The notes under the pieces were generated by a model that worked only from the letters and a program-made list of their open reading frames with translations, ran no database searches and was not told the DNA's origin. From IMG/VR virus record IMGVR_UViG_3300044761_000059, positions 1 through 64,000 of that record: DNA of 64,000 nt, one strand, 5' to 3'. The position numbers and the translations under genes were made by a program. The DNA is from a virus. This document shows, piece after piece, positions 8,131-17,227 of this stretch (position 1 is the first letter of the stretch; each line of letters begins with the position of its first letter).

Positions 8131-10652
8131 GGCTGGTTCCTCCACCCGATGGTGCGGACGAAGGGGGTTTGGGTCCGGTCCCCAGTGGCCCGGCCGAGGG
8201 GATCCCGGAAGCGGACGTCGTGATTGCGACCCAGCGGGTCCACCAGTGCGATCCTGATCCCCGTCAGGATCCGAATGATGGTCTCGAACAGCGTGGCGAT
8301 CACCGAGTCGACCAGGGAGATCGGCGCCCGGACGATCATCTCCTGGACCTTCCGCACCGCGTCTGCCAGGGGGACGACATCCGCGATCAGACGCATTCTG
8401 ACCGCCGTGGCAGCAGTCGTGTCCATGGTGCTGATCAGGTCCGCGATCGCCCGTAGCCGGAGCGCCTCCTTGCTGATCTCCCCCAGGAGCTCCACCTGCT
8501 CCCGGAGGTGAAGGTGTCGGTCCAGGAGGTAGGTGTCTGCCAGACCCGCCGAGACCCGCACCACCATCTCCTGCTCCCGTCGGTAGACGTCTGTGAGCAG
8601 CAGGGCGTCCTGGACCAGCCGGGTGATCACCTGGGCCGCGCCCTCGCTGATCCGTTCGGCCGTGAAAAGATCCGAGAGGAGGAGCGCATCCAGGATCTGG
8701 CGGCGCCGGTCTGCCGTGACCACGCTGGCGTCGCTGACAAGCACCGTCTCCGCCAACAGGCGCGCCGTATCTACGACCCGACGCTGGGCATCCGAAAGGA
8801 GCAGGGCGTCCTGGAGCCGGGCCTGCCGTTCCGCCTGCTGGAGGGTCTGGTCGGCGAGGAGCAGCCGGTCGAGGATGCTCGCGGCCCGGTCGGCCTGCTG
8901 GCGGGTCTGGTCGCTCACGAGCATGGCGTCCAGGATGGCCCGGACCCGGGCCGCCTCCTGGCGAAGCTGGTCGCTTAGGAGCAGAGGCTCCCGGAGGTGA
9001 AGATGCCGGTCCTGTTGGGGGGCGTCCGCCATTAGAATTCCGTCCTGGACGAGGCGAAAGTGGACGACGGCGGCCTCGGAGACGAACGTCGCGGTAAAGA
9101 GGTCTTCCAGGAGCAGCCGGTCCGCCACGGGCCGAGGGTAGACCTGGCTTGCCGTGGTGTTGAAGTTGTCGAAGAACGGAGCGCCCGGGTTGGCCGTGAC
9201 GTCAAGTGCGACGCCGGCGATGATCTCGAATCGGATGGCGGTGATGTCGAATGTCCTCGCAGCGGTCTTTCGCTGCGTCCAGGTCACCCCATCGAGCGAC
9301 GTCTCGAACCGGAGGGTGTCATCCCCCGTGTCGTGCCGGATCCGCCAATGGTGATGGATCGCGGGATCGAACGCTAAGGTCGTAACCGTAAAGGGGTTCC
9401 CGCGCTCGAAGGCGATGATCTGGCCCAAGACATAGATGGCTGCGTAAAGGGTGGTGCTCGTCCCCAGGAGGAGCACGGTCTGGATCGAGTCGGCGCCTGT
9501 TGCGGCGCGGCGGCCTGTCTCCACGACTTCGACGCGCACATGGCTGCCTGTCAGGTTGTAGAGGCCGACGGAACTGTACCCGTTGAAGCCGATCTCCGTG
9601 CCCGAGAGCGTGATCCGCACCTGCTGGTTAGTTTCGGCGACGGCGTGTGCGGGATTGAAGGTCCCCTGGTACCAGATGGTCCCGTTCTCGTTCCACTTGG
9701 CCACGTCCCGGGAGTTGTCGTTGAAGTTGTCGCTGAAACCTTCCGCGGCTGTGAGGGGACTCTTTTGCGTGAAGAGGTCGGAGAGGAGGAGCGCGTCCTG
9801 GATCAGGCGCGCGAAGACGCCCCCGAATATCTTCTCGGCGGTGAAAGCGTCGGAGAGGAGGAGCGCGTCCGCGATGAGCCGAGCGACGTCGACGGTCCTC
9901 CGTTGGGCGTCCGAGAGGAGAAGCGTGTCCAGGATCTTCCGGGGCCGGTCCGCCAGCTGCCGCGCTTGTTCCGAGAGAAGCAGGGCGTCCTGGATCAGGC
10001 GCGTCACCGTTGCCGCCCCAGCTTCCTTCACCGCGATGGCGACGACGCCAGCCTCGTTGACCGAATTGGTCCAGTTGATGTTTACGGTACCGCCGGTCGA
10101 ATTACTGGTCCGGCGGCACCAATTGCAGGAAGCGTTGCCGAAGTCGTGCTCCAGGATCGTCGTATAGTCGGCTCCGTCGTCTATGTTGGCAGGGTTGTTC
10201 TCGCCGCTGTGCATCGCACCAGCGATGAAACATTCCACGCCAGCCCCCGTGATCAGATCCACATCGGGGGCGCTATCTGAAGCGGAGTCCAGAGTGGCTG
10301 TGTCCTCAACCGCCGTGTCCGCCGCTGCGGTCACGGTGATGGCGACTGCCCGTTTGCTTGTTGCCCCGCTCACGGTCACCAGGACCGTCTGGGCCCCGGT
10401 GGGAATCCCGGATCCGAGGAAGTAGGCGTAGAGAGACCCGTCCTCCGTCCCATTCACATGGAGAATGGCATCTGCCCGGGTCATCAAAACCCCGCCATAC
10501 TCCACGGAAGTGATGTCGTCTGTCGCGCCTCCGGCCTCGTCCTGGACGATGAGAACGATCACGCCTCTGGGTGTTCCGACTGGCGTATGCGTCCAGGAGA
10601 GGTTCCCCGTCCCGGCGGCTACGTTGCTGTCGGCGTCAAAGGCGATCGCCAT
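8127..10652 (-). CDS. Large fibre-like protein with LLLSD repeats and a lectin-like domain
   Basis: An 841-residue protein. Residues 1-210 are beta-rich (GTPRGVIVLIVQDEAGG and similar). About 215-300 and again about 535-800 consist of degenerate repeats of 20-27 residues with the core I/L-x-D-A-L-L-L-S-D, about 18 copies by eye. Between them, residues 310-520 form a concanavalin A/LamG-like domain beginning FSDNFNDNSRDVAKWN and containing HHHWRIRHD and SLDGVTWTQRK. That layout, rods of short repeats carrying a glycan-binding domain, suits a side fibre or virion appendage. Its DNA is a little less GC-rich than neighbouring genes. Confidence 0.75.
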   Translation of the reverse strand: MAIAFDADSNVAAGTGNLSWTHTPVGTPRGVIVLIVQDEAGGATDDITSVEYGGVLMTRADAILHVNGTEDGSLYAYFLGSGIPTGAQTVLVTVSGATSKRAVAITVTAAADTAVEDTATLDSASDSAPDVDLITGAGVECFIAGAMHSGENNPANIDDGADYTTILEHDFGNASCNWCRRTSNSTGGTVNINWTNSVNEAGVVAIAVKEAGAATVTRLIQDALLLSEQARQLADRPRKILDTLLLSDAQRRTVDVARLIADALLLSDAFTAEKIFGGVFARLIQDALLLSDLFTQKSPLTAAEGFSDNFNDNSRDVAKWNENGTIWYQGTFNPAHAVAETNQQVRITLSGTEIGFNGYSSVGLYNLTGSHVRVEVVETGRRAATGADSIQTVLLLGTSTTLYAAIYVLGQIIAFERGNPFTVTTLAFDPAIHHHWRIRHDTGDDTLRFETSLDGVTWTQRKTAARTFDITAIRFEIIAGVALDVTANPGAPFFDNFNTTASQVYPRPVADRLLLEDLFTATFVSEAAVVHFRLVQDGILMADAPQQDRHLHLREPLLLSDQLRQEAARVRAILDAMLVSDQTRQQADRAASILDRLLLADQTLQQAERQARLQDALLLSDAQRRVVDTARLLAETVLVSDASVVTADRRRQILDALLLSDLFTAERISEGAAQVITRLVQDALLLTDVYRREQEMVVRVSAGLADTYLLDRHLHLREQVELLGEISKEALRLRAIADLISTMDTTAATAVRMRLIADVVPLADAVRKVQEMIVRAPISLVDSVIATLFETIIRILTGIRIALVDPLGRNHDVRFRDPLGRATGDRTQTPFVRTIGWRNQP

Positions 10653-10720
10653 TAGTCTGCCCCACGGTCCACAGCGTGGCCTCTTGGACTTCTGGAGGAT
10701 TTGGCCAGTGCGGTTCGGTT

Positions 10721-11242
10721 CTATCGGCTGCCGACGGTCGTCTCCACCTGCAGCTTCAGGAAGTCCGAGTTGGCCAAGACCACGGTGGAGAGCGCGGCCC
10801 GCTGCATCATCACGCCGGTCCCCGACCCGGAGGCGTTGAAGACCCCCGCCTCGGCGATCACGACGGAAGTGATCCCATCGGACCCGCCCCCGAAGGTGTT
10901 GACCGTGATCCAGATGTTGCCGGCGCGGGAGGTGGAGTCGAAGAGCCGGCGGAGGACCTCCCCAGGCAGGGTGGTCTGGTTGATTGTGGCCACAGTGGTG
11001 GACGTCCCGATCGCGCAGTGGGTCATCGTGGAGTTGGCGCCGATGGCCCTGGACCCGATCCGGTCCGCCAGGTAGTCCATCCCGGTTGTGACGACGAGGT
11101 TGCCTTCCTCCACCTCGCTCGGGGGGAAGTACCCGCCGGCGGGGTTCGCTCGGGTGATCTCCTTGCGCCAGATGCCCTTCAGTAGGATCTGCGGCGGGCT
11201 GATCGGCTGGCCCACCAAGCTCTCACCGAGAAACTCCTTCAT
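10721..11242 (-). CDS. Structural / appendage protein
   Basis: A 173-residue protein with a pattern common in phage fibre-associated proteins: NLVVTTGMDYLADRIG, then HCAIGTSTTVATINQTTLPG and a strand-rich end. Such proteins present a beta-sandwich near tail fibres. It precedes the LLLSD-repeat gene with 68 bases between them. Start ATG with TTGAGGGAACTG upstream. Function by context only. Confidence 0.6.
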   Translation of the reverse strand: MKEFLGESLVGQPISPPQILLKGIWRKEITRANPAGGYFPPSEVEEGNLVVTTGMDYLADRIGSRAIGANSTMTHCAIGTSTTVATINQTTLPGEVLRRLFDSTSRAGNIWITVNTFGGGSDGITSVVIAEAGVFNASGSGTGVMMQRAALSTVVLANSDFLKLQVETTVGSR

Positions 11243-11279
11243 CGCAGTTCCCTCAAGCCACGCGGGCATCGGGGCGCGG

Positions 11280-11534
11280 TTAGGACCGCGGGTCGTGTCG
11301 GTCTGGCCGGTAGTCCCCGGTCCGGATCGTCACCGAGCTCTTCATCATCGTCGGCCCGGTGCGGATGATCAGCCCTCCCCACTTGCAGCGTCGGCAGGTG
11401 AACTTCGCCACCCCGAAGAGGTACTCCCCCAGCACGGTGTTGCACTGGGGGCACCGGACGGTATGGGCCTCGATCAGATACGGGAACTTCAGCGCCTCGG
11501 CGGTCATACTGGCGAAGACCTGTTCGTCCTGCAT
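11280..11534 (-). CDS. Com-like zinc-ribbon protein
   Basis: An 84-residue protein with two CxxC pairs 18-20 residues apart (VRCPQC and TCRRC). The spacing and flanks resemble the Com zinc-finger family of Mu-like phages, which binds mRNA to switch on translation of mom. No mom-like gene is seen beside it. The upstream gene's TAG is directly followed by this ATG. It could regulate a neighbour or be another small zinc protein. Confidence 0.6.
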   Translation of the reverse strand: MQDEQVFASMTAEALKFPYLIEAHTVRCPQCNTVLGEYLFGVAKFTCRRCKWGGLIIRTGPTMMKSSVTIRTGDYRPDRHDPRS

Positions 11535-14441
11535 CTACACGTACCGCCCCGTGAAGGGATCCACCAGCGCCCGGGTCTGGCTCTGGAGGACCTTCTGCCA
11601 GTTCTCCACGGACGAGAACCGCGCGCGCATGACCTCCCCCGTATTCGCCGCCCCGCTGGGCCCGGCGCCTGCTGCCCACGCCGCCTCGAACCCACGGTTC
11701 AGGATCCGGAGGGCCTCCGAGTAGTAGTCCAGCCCGTCCCGCGCGTAGAGGGTCATGTCCCCGATGAACTCCTTCTCAAAGAGGGCCACGGCCTCCTCGC
11801 AGTGGGCCAGGACCTCCGCGGTGATCCGGCCCCCGCTCTGCTCCAGCTTGTAGCGGGACAGGTGGATGAGGTCCCGGAGCCAGAGGAACTTCCCGAGGGT
11901 CCGCTCCGGGTAGGCCCGTCGGTCCGCGACCATGAGCCCGATGTTGCGGGCGAACTTCTTCCGCCGGACCTCCTCGACCAGGTACCCGTCGTGCGCGATG
12001 TCCAGGTCGCTCAGGAGGAGGCAGGGCGTCACGCTGTGGTTGATCGCGGTCTCCGGGTGCTCGTGGATCTTCCCGAAGAAGCGGATCCCGAGCCCGTTCC
12101 GGAAGACCCGGATCGGCAGATCCGGCTTGAAGGCGTTCGGGGGCACGGCCGAGAAGTGGTGCTGCCGGACGCCGTAGCCGTTGTAGCAGTTCCGCCGGAG
12201 GTACTTCGCCAGGTTGTTGGGGCGGAGGAGCTCCTCGTCCGTGTCCAGCCACAGGATCCAGTCGCAGCCGGCCGCCTGGACAGAGGTGTTGCGCGGGCCC
12301 TCGAAGCCGAAAGGCTCATGGGCGACCTCCGCGAAGTGCTCGGAGGGCATGGCCTTGCCGCAGGGCAGGCACCAGTGGGGCGGCCGCTCCTCCAGGATCT
12401 TCGCGCCGAAGGCCCGGGCGAGCTCGATCGTCCGATCCGTAGACCCCTGATCCACCACGATAATCTCGTCGGCCAGTTCCCGGACGCTCTGGAGCGCCCG
12501 GATGAAGAGGGCCTCCGAGTTGAAGGTGATGAAGCAGGCCGAGAGGGTCTGCCGCTTCAGGGACGGCTTCGCCGCGGGGAGCGCCGGCGTCCAGGCGTGG
12601 AGGGCCTCCAACCATTCGGGCCGCCAGTGCCGGCGGTGGATCTCCGCCCAGGAGAGGGCCGCCTCGGGGTCGGCGAGCATGGCCTCGCGCTGGGCGTGCT
12701 GGCCCTCCTCGTCCAGGAGGGTGGCGGTCAGGCAGTCGACGTAGACCGCGTGGTCCCCGGCCCGCACGCCGTGGCGGACGGTGTCCCGGAGGGCCATGGT
12801 CGGGACGACGACCGGGATCGCCCCGAGGCGCTGCGCCTTCACGGCCACCAGGCAGAAGCGCTCCCCCCCGGTGCAGGGGTACGCCCAGACGGCCGCCTCG
12901 AGGTAGGGCGTGGGGTCGTCCGGGAGGCCCCCCGGCCGCAGCGTGATCCCGGGCTGGGCGAGCCGCTGGAGGAGGTCCCCCTTCCACCGGGCCGCCTCGA
13001 GGTTCCCCGCGGTGATCTGGTCGAAGAGCCACCAGTCGTGCCAGACGTGCAGCTCGGCGTCCGGGACCCGCTCCCGGATCTCCGCCCAGTGGTCCAGGAG
13101 GAAGGCCAGGCCGCGGTCCGGGGAGCTCGCGTAGACCATCCGGTGCGGCGGCCGCCAGGGGTCCCGCGTGGCCGCCAGGATCCCGTCCGGGACGCCGAAG
13201 GGGACCGTGGCCACCTTCTCCTCCTGCAACCCGGGGTTGAGTTTCCTCAACTCGTGGTTGTGCCAGGGGGAGATGGCCATGATCCGGTGGATCCGCTCGA
13301 GGCGGGTCGGCGTGAGGTCCTCGGGGCCGTTCGGGTCGGCCGTCCAGTAGAGCACCCGCCGGGCCGCGATCGGGCGGTCCAGGGCCTGGGGCCACTTGAC
13401 CACCACCACGACGTCCCGGGGCTCGTCCGGCCGGAAGGCCGCGTGGGGGAGGTACCGGACCGGGCCGGGGGGGGCCGGGGCCCCCTCGGGGGGGTTGTGG
13501 AAGACCTCGACCTCATGCCCGGCCCCGGCCAGGGTCCGGGCCAGCTCAATGACTCCCTCCTCGCTCCCCCGGAAGGTCCGGGGATCCTCGGGGGTCCAGC
13601 CGGTCCCGACCGGGTTCACGACGAAGGCCGTCCGGGGGCGCCGGTAGCACAGGACCCGCTCCCGGTGGGCGCCGGCGTCCAGGATCTCGTGGCCGTCCAC
13701 CGCCCGCTCCCCCAGGAGACCCAGGACGTCCTCCTCGGCCAGACAGCGGAGGTGCTCCCGGGCCTCATGGGCGTTCCCCTCATGGGGCACCGGGCTGGCT
13801 GGGGTGGTCAGGTAGACGCGGCCGCCTGGCGCCAGGTGGCGCTCGGCCGCGGCCAGCGCGGCACTGGGATCCAGGACGTGCTCCAGAACTTCCATCAGGA
13901 GCACCGCGTCAAAGACCTCCCCGATCCCGAAGTCCTCCAGGAGGCTCGACACGAAGGCCGCCTGGATCCCCAGGGTCTCCGCGCTCCTGGCGGCGTGGGC
14001 CATGGCCTCCCGGTCCACGTCCACGCCCATGCCGGTGGCCCCGAAGGCGTGGCAGAGGTTCAGGAGGGCGAACCCGTCGAAGCAGCCCAGGTCCAGGATC
14101 CGGGCCGGGGGCTTGGCCGCCATCCAGGTCCGGATCCTGGCCAGCCGCGGGATCTGCTCGTGCCGCCGGGGGATCGCCTCGGCGGGGAGGTGGACCCGGC
14201 GGTGACCCTGGTAGAAGGCTCTGTAGGCCTCCGGGCTGGCGGTGTGGGCCAGCCAGTCCTCCAGCTCCAGCTCCAGGCCCTCCAGGCCGGGGAGGGAGGG
14301 TTCCGTGGCCCTGAGCCCCGCCAGGGCCGTCCTGGCGGCCAGTGGCTGGTCGGCCCAAAGGAGGGCCCGGATCTCGGCAAGCCTGGGATCCTGGAGGGTC
14401 TCGGGGAGGTAGGAGTGAACCAGCGTGTGTGGATCAGGCAT
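11535..14441 (-). CDS. Three-domain methyltransferase-GT4-GT2 fusion
   Basis: A 968-residue protein. Residues about 95-260 form a SAM-dependent methyltransferase (motif I DLGCFDGFAL at 117-126, then VLLMEVLEHVLDP and LAPGGRVYL). About 290-600 is a GT-B glycosyltransferase like GT4 (DVVVVVKWPQ, MVYASSPDRGL). About 620-860 is a GT-A glycosyltransferase like GT2 (ACFITFNSEALFIRAL, DEIIVVDQGSTD and the metal motif WLDTDEE). The start at MPDPHT overlaps the upstream GT4 gene by 8 bases. Likely builds and methylates a glycan with its neighbours. Domain calls are strong and substrates unknown. Confidence 0.85.
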   Translation of the reverse strand: MPDPHTLVHSYLPETLQDPRLAEIRALLWADQPLAARTALAGLRATEPSLPGLEGLELELEDWLAHTASPEAYRAFYQGHRRVHLPAEAIPRRHEQIPRLARIRTWMAAKPPARILDLGCFDGFALLNLCHAFGATGMGVDVDREAMAHAARSAETLGIQAAFVSSLLEDFGIGEVFDAVLLMEVLEHVLDPSAALAAAERHLAPGGRVYLTTPASPVPHEGNAHEAREHLRCLAEEDVLGLLGERAVDGHEILDAGAHRERVLCYRRPRTAFVVNPVGTGWTPEDPRTFRGSEEGVIELARTLAGAGHEVEVFHNPPEGAPAPPGPVRYLPHAAFRPDEPRDVVVVVKWPQALDRPIAARRVLYWTADPNGPEDLTPTRLERIHRIMAISPWHNHELRKLNPGLQEEKVATVPFGVPDGILAATRDPWRPPHRMVYASSPDRGLAFLLDHWAEIRERVPDAELHVWHDWWLFDQITAGNLEAARWKGDLLQRLAQPGITLRPGGLPDDPTPYLEAAVWAYPCTGGERFCLVAVKAQRLGAIPVVVPTMALRDTVRHGVRAGDHAVYVDCLTATLLDEEGQHAQREAMLADPEAALSWAEIHRRHWRPEWLEALHAWTPALPAAKPSLKRQTLSACFITFNSEALFIRALQSVRELADEIIVVDQGSTDRTIELARAFGAKILEERPPHWCLPCGKAMPSEHFAEVAHEPFGFEGPRNTSVQAAGCDWILWLDTDEELLRPNNLAKYLRRNCYNGYGVRQHHFSAVPPNAFKPDLPIRVFRNGLGIRFFGKIHEHPETAINHSVTPCLLLSDLDIAHDGYLVEEVRRKKFARNIGLMVADRRAYPERTLGKFLWLRDLIHLSRYKLEQSGGRITAEVLAHCEEAVALFEKEFIGDMTLYARDGLDYYSEALRILNRGFEAAWAAGAGPSGAANTGEVMRARFSSVENWQKVLQSQTRALVDPFTGRYV

Positions 14442-15648
14442 GCGCCAGCGCCTCCTCCTTGACCAGGCCCCCCACCAGGGCCTCCCATTCCGCCGCCACC
14501 CCATCCCAGTCCAGGGCCTTGGCGGCTTCCATGCCGGCCCGGGACGCCGCCGCCCAGGCCTCCGGGTCCCGGAGCAGGCGCAGGCAGGCTCGCACGAAGA
14601 CCTCCTGGTAGTACGGGCTCCGGGCGCCCTTCTGCGGATCGAAGAGCTCCATCCCTGGCATCCGCCAGGAGCCGTCCGCCTGGGCCACGGCGCCGCCCAC
14701 GCCGAGCTCCTTGAGCGCCTTCCCGGGCTCAGACGGGTGGCCGACCAGGACGCCGGCCCCGGGGGAGACGGTCTCCGTCAGGGCCGCCAGGTCCGAGGCG
14801 ACAATCGGGAGGCCGACCGCCATGCACTCCATCGCCGTGATGCAGCTGATCTCCTCGAAGTCCGTCGGGTAGATGTAGAGGGCGGCGGTCTTGTAGAGCT
14901 TGTAGAGGTCCTGCTTGCTCAACGGCCCCAGGTGCCGCACCCGGCCGGCGAAACGGTCGATCAGGCGCTGGCACTTGTCGTAGAGGGGCCGGAGGAAGTC
15001 CGGGTAGTTGGCGTAGCCCGCGAGGTACAGGCGCAGTTCCGGGTCCTCCCGCAGGAGCCGCGGGAAGGTGTCCTCGAGCAGGATGTCCATCCCCCGCTCG
15101 GGGCGCGCGGTGAAGACCAGCGCCTTCATGTCCCGGGTGCCCTCCGGCGGCCCGGGCGCCGCCTCGAGCATCCGGAGGTCGATCCCGTTCCGGGTCACGT
15201 GGAGGGCGCTGTCCGGCAAGCCGTAGACGTTCTGGTACTGGCGCTTCATGAACTGAGAGAGGACCATGACCCGGTCACACGCCCAGAGGATCCCCCGCAT
15301 GGGGTCGGCCGTGCGCTTCAGTGCCAGGTCGTGGACCCAGAGGAGCCGGACCGGGGCGGCGATCGGGAGGGTCAGCGGATGGGGGACGCGCTGGACGACC
15401 GCGACGTCGTGGGTGACATTGGTGGTCCACTCGATGTAGTGCTGGATCCCGTGGTACCGGACCCCGTCGTAGGCGGCCTCCTTGTCCGTCCGGCAGAAGA
15501 GGTGGACCTCGTGGCCCCGGGCGACCAGCGCCCGAGCCAGGTGGAGCCCAGCGGTCTCGGATCCGCCGAGGGACTTCAGCTCGGGGGCGGCGCCGTCGAA
15601 ACTCATGCCATCTACGAAAAATGTCCAGCGTAGGCGCTCAGGGTTCAC
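14434..15648 (-). CDS. GT4-type glycosyltransferase
   Basis: A 404-residue GT-B protein. The N-domain has GGSETAGLHLARALVARGH (binding of the acceptor side). The C-domain has VFTARPERGMDILLE and the E-x7-E type region FEEISCITAMECMAVGLPIV, which binds the sugar-nucleotide donor. GTG at 15648 overlaps the HNH stop as GTGA, and an earlier ATG at 15699 would lengthen the overlap to 55 bases, so GTG is preferred. It belongs to the sugar island. Confidence 0.85.
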   Translation of the reverse strand: MNPERLRWTFFVDGMSFDGAAPELKSLGGSETAGLHLARALVARGHEVHLFCRTDKEAAYDGVRYHGIQHYIEWTTNVTHDVAVVQRVPHPLTLPIAAPVRLLWVHDLALKRTADPMRGILWACDRVMVLSQFMKRQYQNVYGLPDSALHVTRNGIDLRMLEAAPGPPEGTRDMKALVFTARPERGMDILLEDTFPRLLREDPELRLYLAGYANYPDFLRPLYDKCQRLIDRFAGRVRHLGPLSKQDLYKLYKTAALYIYPTDFEEISCITAMECMAVGLPIVASDLAALTETVSPGAGVLVGHPSEPGKALKELGVGGAVAQADGSWRMPGMELFDPQKGARSPYYQEVFVRACLRLLRDPEAWAAASRAGMEAAKALDWDGVAAEWEALVGGLVKEEALAHA

Positions 15649-16094
15649 GCGATGTTTTTGGCGGCCACAAGGGCACTTCTTTCCCGCTCGTGCGGGCATT
15701 CGCCGTAGAAGCCGATCGCCATGTTGCAGTTGTGGCAGAGCACTCGGAAGATCGGGGGGAAGCCGTTCCGAATCGCCCAGCGGTAAGCCCTGGCTCCGCC
15801 ACGGCCCACTCCAGACGAGCGCCGATGCTCATTGCCGTTCCCGTCGATATGGTCAAGGGCGAGGAATTCGAGCCGATCTTCGCCGCAGCATCGGCACGCG
15901 GGGGCGCCGCCGGAGTAATGGCTTAGGACGCGAAGCCTCATCCGTTGATAGGTCGCCGGGCCGTAAACCTCCCGGGTCATCTGCGCCGTGCAGTCCTTGC
16001 ACCAAGAGTAGCGCCCGTCCCTGGATCGCGTGACCGGCACCGGGTAGAAGTCGCCCATCGGTTTCTCGGTCTTGCAATGGGCGCATCTCTTCAT
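15645..16094 (-). CDS. HNH endonuclease (homing-type)
   Basis: A 149-residue protein. The N-terminal zinc module has Cys4/Cys7 and Cys32/Cys35. The C-terminal HNH core has CRCC at about 67-70, the catalytic DHIDG at 81-85, and LCHNCN at about 119-124. This layout is common in free-standing phage homing endonucleases. It is wedged between two glycosyltransferase genes with four-base overlaps on both sides, and its DNA is less GC-rich than its neighbours, both pointing to insertion of a mobile gene. Confidence 0.85.
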   Translation of the reverse strand: MKRCAHCKTEKPMGDFYPVPVTRSRDGRYSWCKDCTAQMTREVYGPATYQRMRLRVLSHYSGGAPACRCCGEDRLEFLALDHIDGNGNEHRRSSGVGRGGARAYRWAIRNGFPPIFRVLCHNCNMAIGFYGECPHERERSALVAAKNIA

Positions 16095-16897
16095 CGCACC
16101 CTTGCCTCCTCCCATCCCCCCAGGTCCCGGTCCTTGAAGGCCATGTAGGCCTCCCGGGGCAGTTCCGGGTGCCGGGCCAGGACCGCGGGGCTGTCCCGCC
16201 ACTTCTCGCGGAATCGGGCCCCGTCGCGCAGCTCGACCTCCGTGTCCTGCCCGGCGTCCCCGTCGGCCCGCCGGCTCTGCTTGTCCAGGTGGCACGTCCG
16301 GATCCCCTTGACCACCGCGGGCTCCAGCAGGGGATCCCCGGCGGCCGCGATCCGGAGGCGCTCCACGTAGTCCGTGTCCCCAAAGCAGACGTAGAAGCGC
16401 GGGTCGAACCATCCGACCGCCTCCCGCAGCCGCGGCCAGTCCATCAGCCAGCAGCTCCCGTTGTACCCGGTCTCGAGGGAGACGGGCGTCGCGCCCTGCG
16501 TGGCCAGCGCCGCGACCTGGCCGAGCCCGGTGACGGTCTCCGGGCCGAGGAAGGCCATCCGGGTCCGCCGCTGCACCTCCACGAGGAGGGGCAGGACCGC
16601 GACCCCGAGGAGGACGTCCGCGGTGAGCACCAGGACCAGCTCGGATCGGCTCAGGGCCAGGCCCCGGTTCACCGAGCACCAGACCCCGACGTTCCGGTCG
16701 TGCCGGATCACCTGGTGGCGGGGCATCTGCTGGGCGACCGCGAGAATCTCCGGGATGCGCGGGTCGGTCGAGCGGTTGTCCAGGAGCACGGTCGACGCCA
16801 CGAGCTTGTCTCGGCAGCCGAAGGCCCAGTAATGGGCCAAGCAGAGCCAGAGACTCTCTGGGGCGTTCCGCGTCGGGATCAGGACGTCGATCATCAT
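16091..16897 (-). CDS. GT2-type glycosyltransferase
   Basis: A 268-residue GT-A protein. IDVLIPTRNAPESLWLCL at the start and STVLLDNRSTD then RHDRNVGVWCSVNRGL match the nucleotide-binding half. VLVLTADVLL sits where the DxD motif is expected but carries only one Asp, and CFGDTDYVERLRIAAAGD gives the usual later ED/D region. Two in-frame ATGs, with the first overlapping the upstream stop. Likely adds a sugar in the island's pathway. Confidence 0.8.
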   Translation of the reverse strand: MMIDVLIPTRNAPESLWLCLAHYWAFGCRDKLVASTVLLDNRSTDPRIPEILAVAQQMPRHQVIRHDRNVGVWCSVNRGLALSRSELVLVLTADVLLGVAVLPLLVEVQRRTRMAFLGPETVTGLGQVAALATQGATPVSLETGYNGSCWLMDWPRLREAVGWFDPRFYVCFGDTDYVERLRIAAAGDPLLEPAVVKGIRTCHLDKQSRRADGDAGQDTEVELRDGARFREKWRDSPAVLARHPELPREAYMAFKDRDLGGWEEARVR

Positions 16898-17019
16898 CCA
16901 CGCTTCCTTCTGCGCGTTCCCCACGACCACAGGTTCCGCAGCCACCACCGGCGGTACGAGAAGGCGTGCCATTCTGCGGCGTGGCCGAAGGCTTGGCAGC
17001 GGTCGCACCAGATGGTCAC
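16894..17019 (-). CDS. 41-residue CxxC microprotein
   Basis: GTG start with GGAGGGGGTGAGGCC directly upstream. The product has WCDRCQ near the N-terminus and is rich in Trp and Arg at the end. It overlaps the next gene as ATGA. Too short to assign. The strong ribosome site and overlap support that it is translated. Confidence 0.5.
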   Translation of the reverse strand: MTIWCDRCQAFGHAAEWHAFSYRRWWLRNLWSWGTRRRKRG

Positions 17020-17023
17020 GGCC

Positions 17024-17227
17024 TCACCCCCTCCAGCGGTGGTCGCAGTCCAAGCACTCCAGGTCGATCAGCTCGGTCCGGAGGGAGACCCCAGGAAGGA
17101 CGCTGCGCCTGTTGTCCTCCCGGGCGACGCTCACCATCAGGTTCAGGCTCGCGTCAAGCTCGCGCTCGTCCACCACGAACACCGTCACGTGGTCCCCCCC
17201 GCAGCGCGGGCAGGACTCCCACCTCAC
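17024..17227 (-). CDS. Small zinc-ribbon protein
   Basis: A 67-residue protein with SCPRCGGDH near the start and ECLDCDH near the end, a Cys4 zinc ribbon with about 50 residues between pairs. GTG overlaps the glycosyltransferase stop as GTGA. No function recognised. Confidence 0.6.
   Translation of the reverse strand: MRWESCPRCGGDHVTVFVVDERELDASLNLMVSVAREDNRRSVLPGVSLRTELIDLECLDCDHRWRG

Noticed and set aside
11280-11534. Mu com-mom pair
   Set aside because: The zinc ribbon resembles Com, but no mom-like acetyltransferase follows. The next genes are structural.
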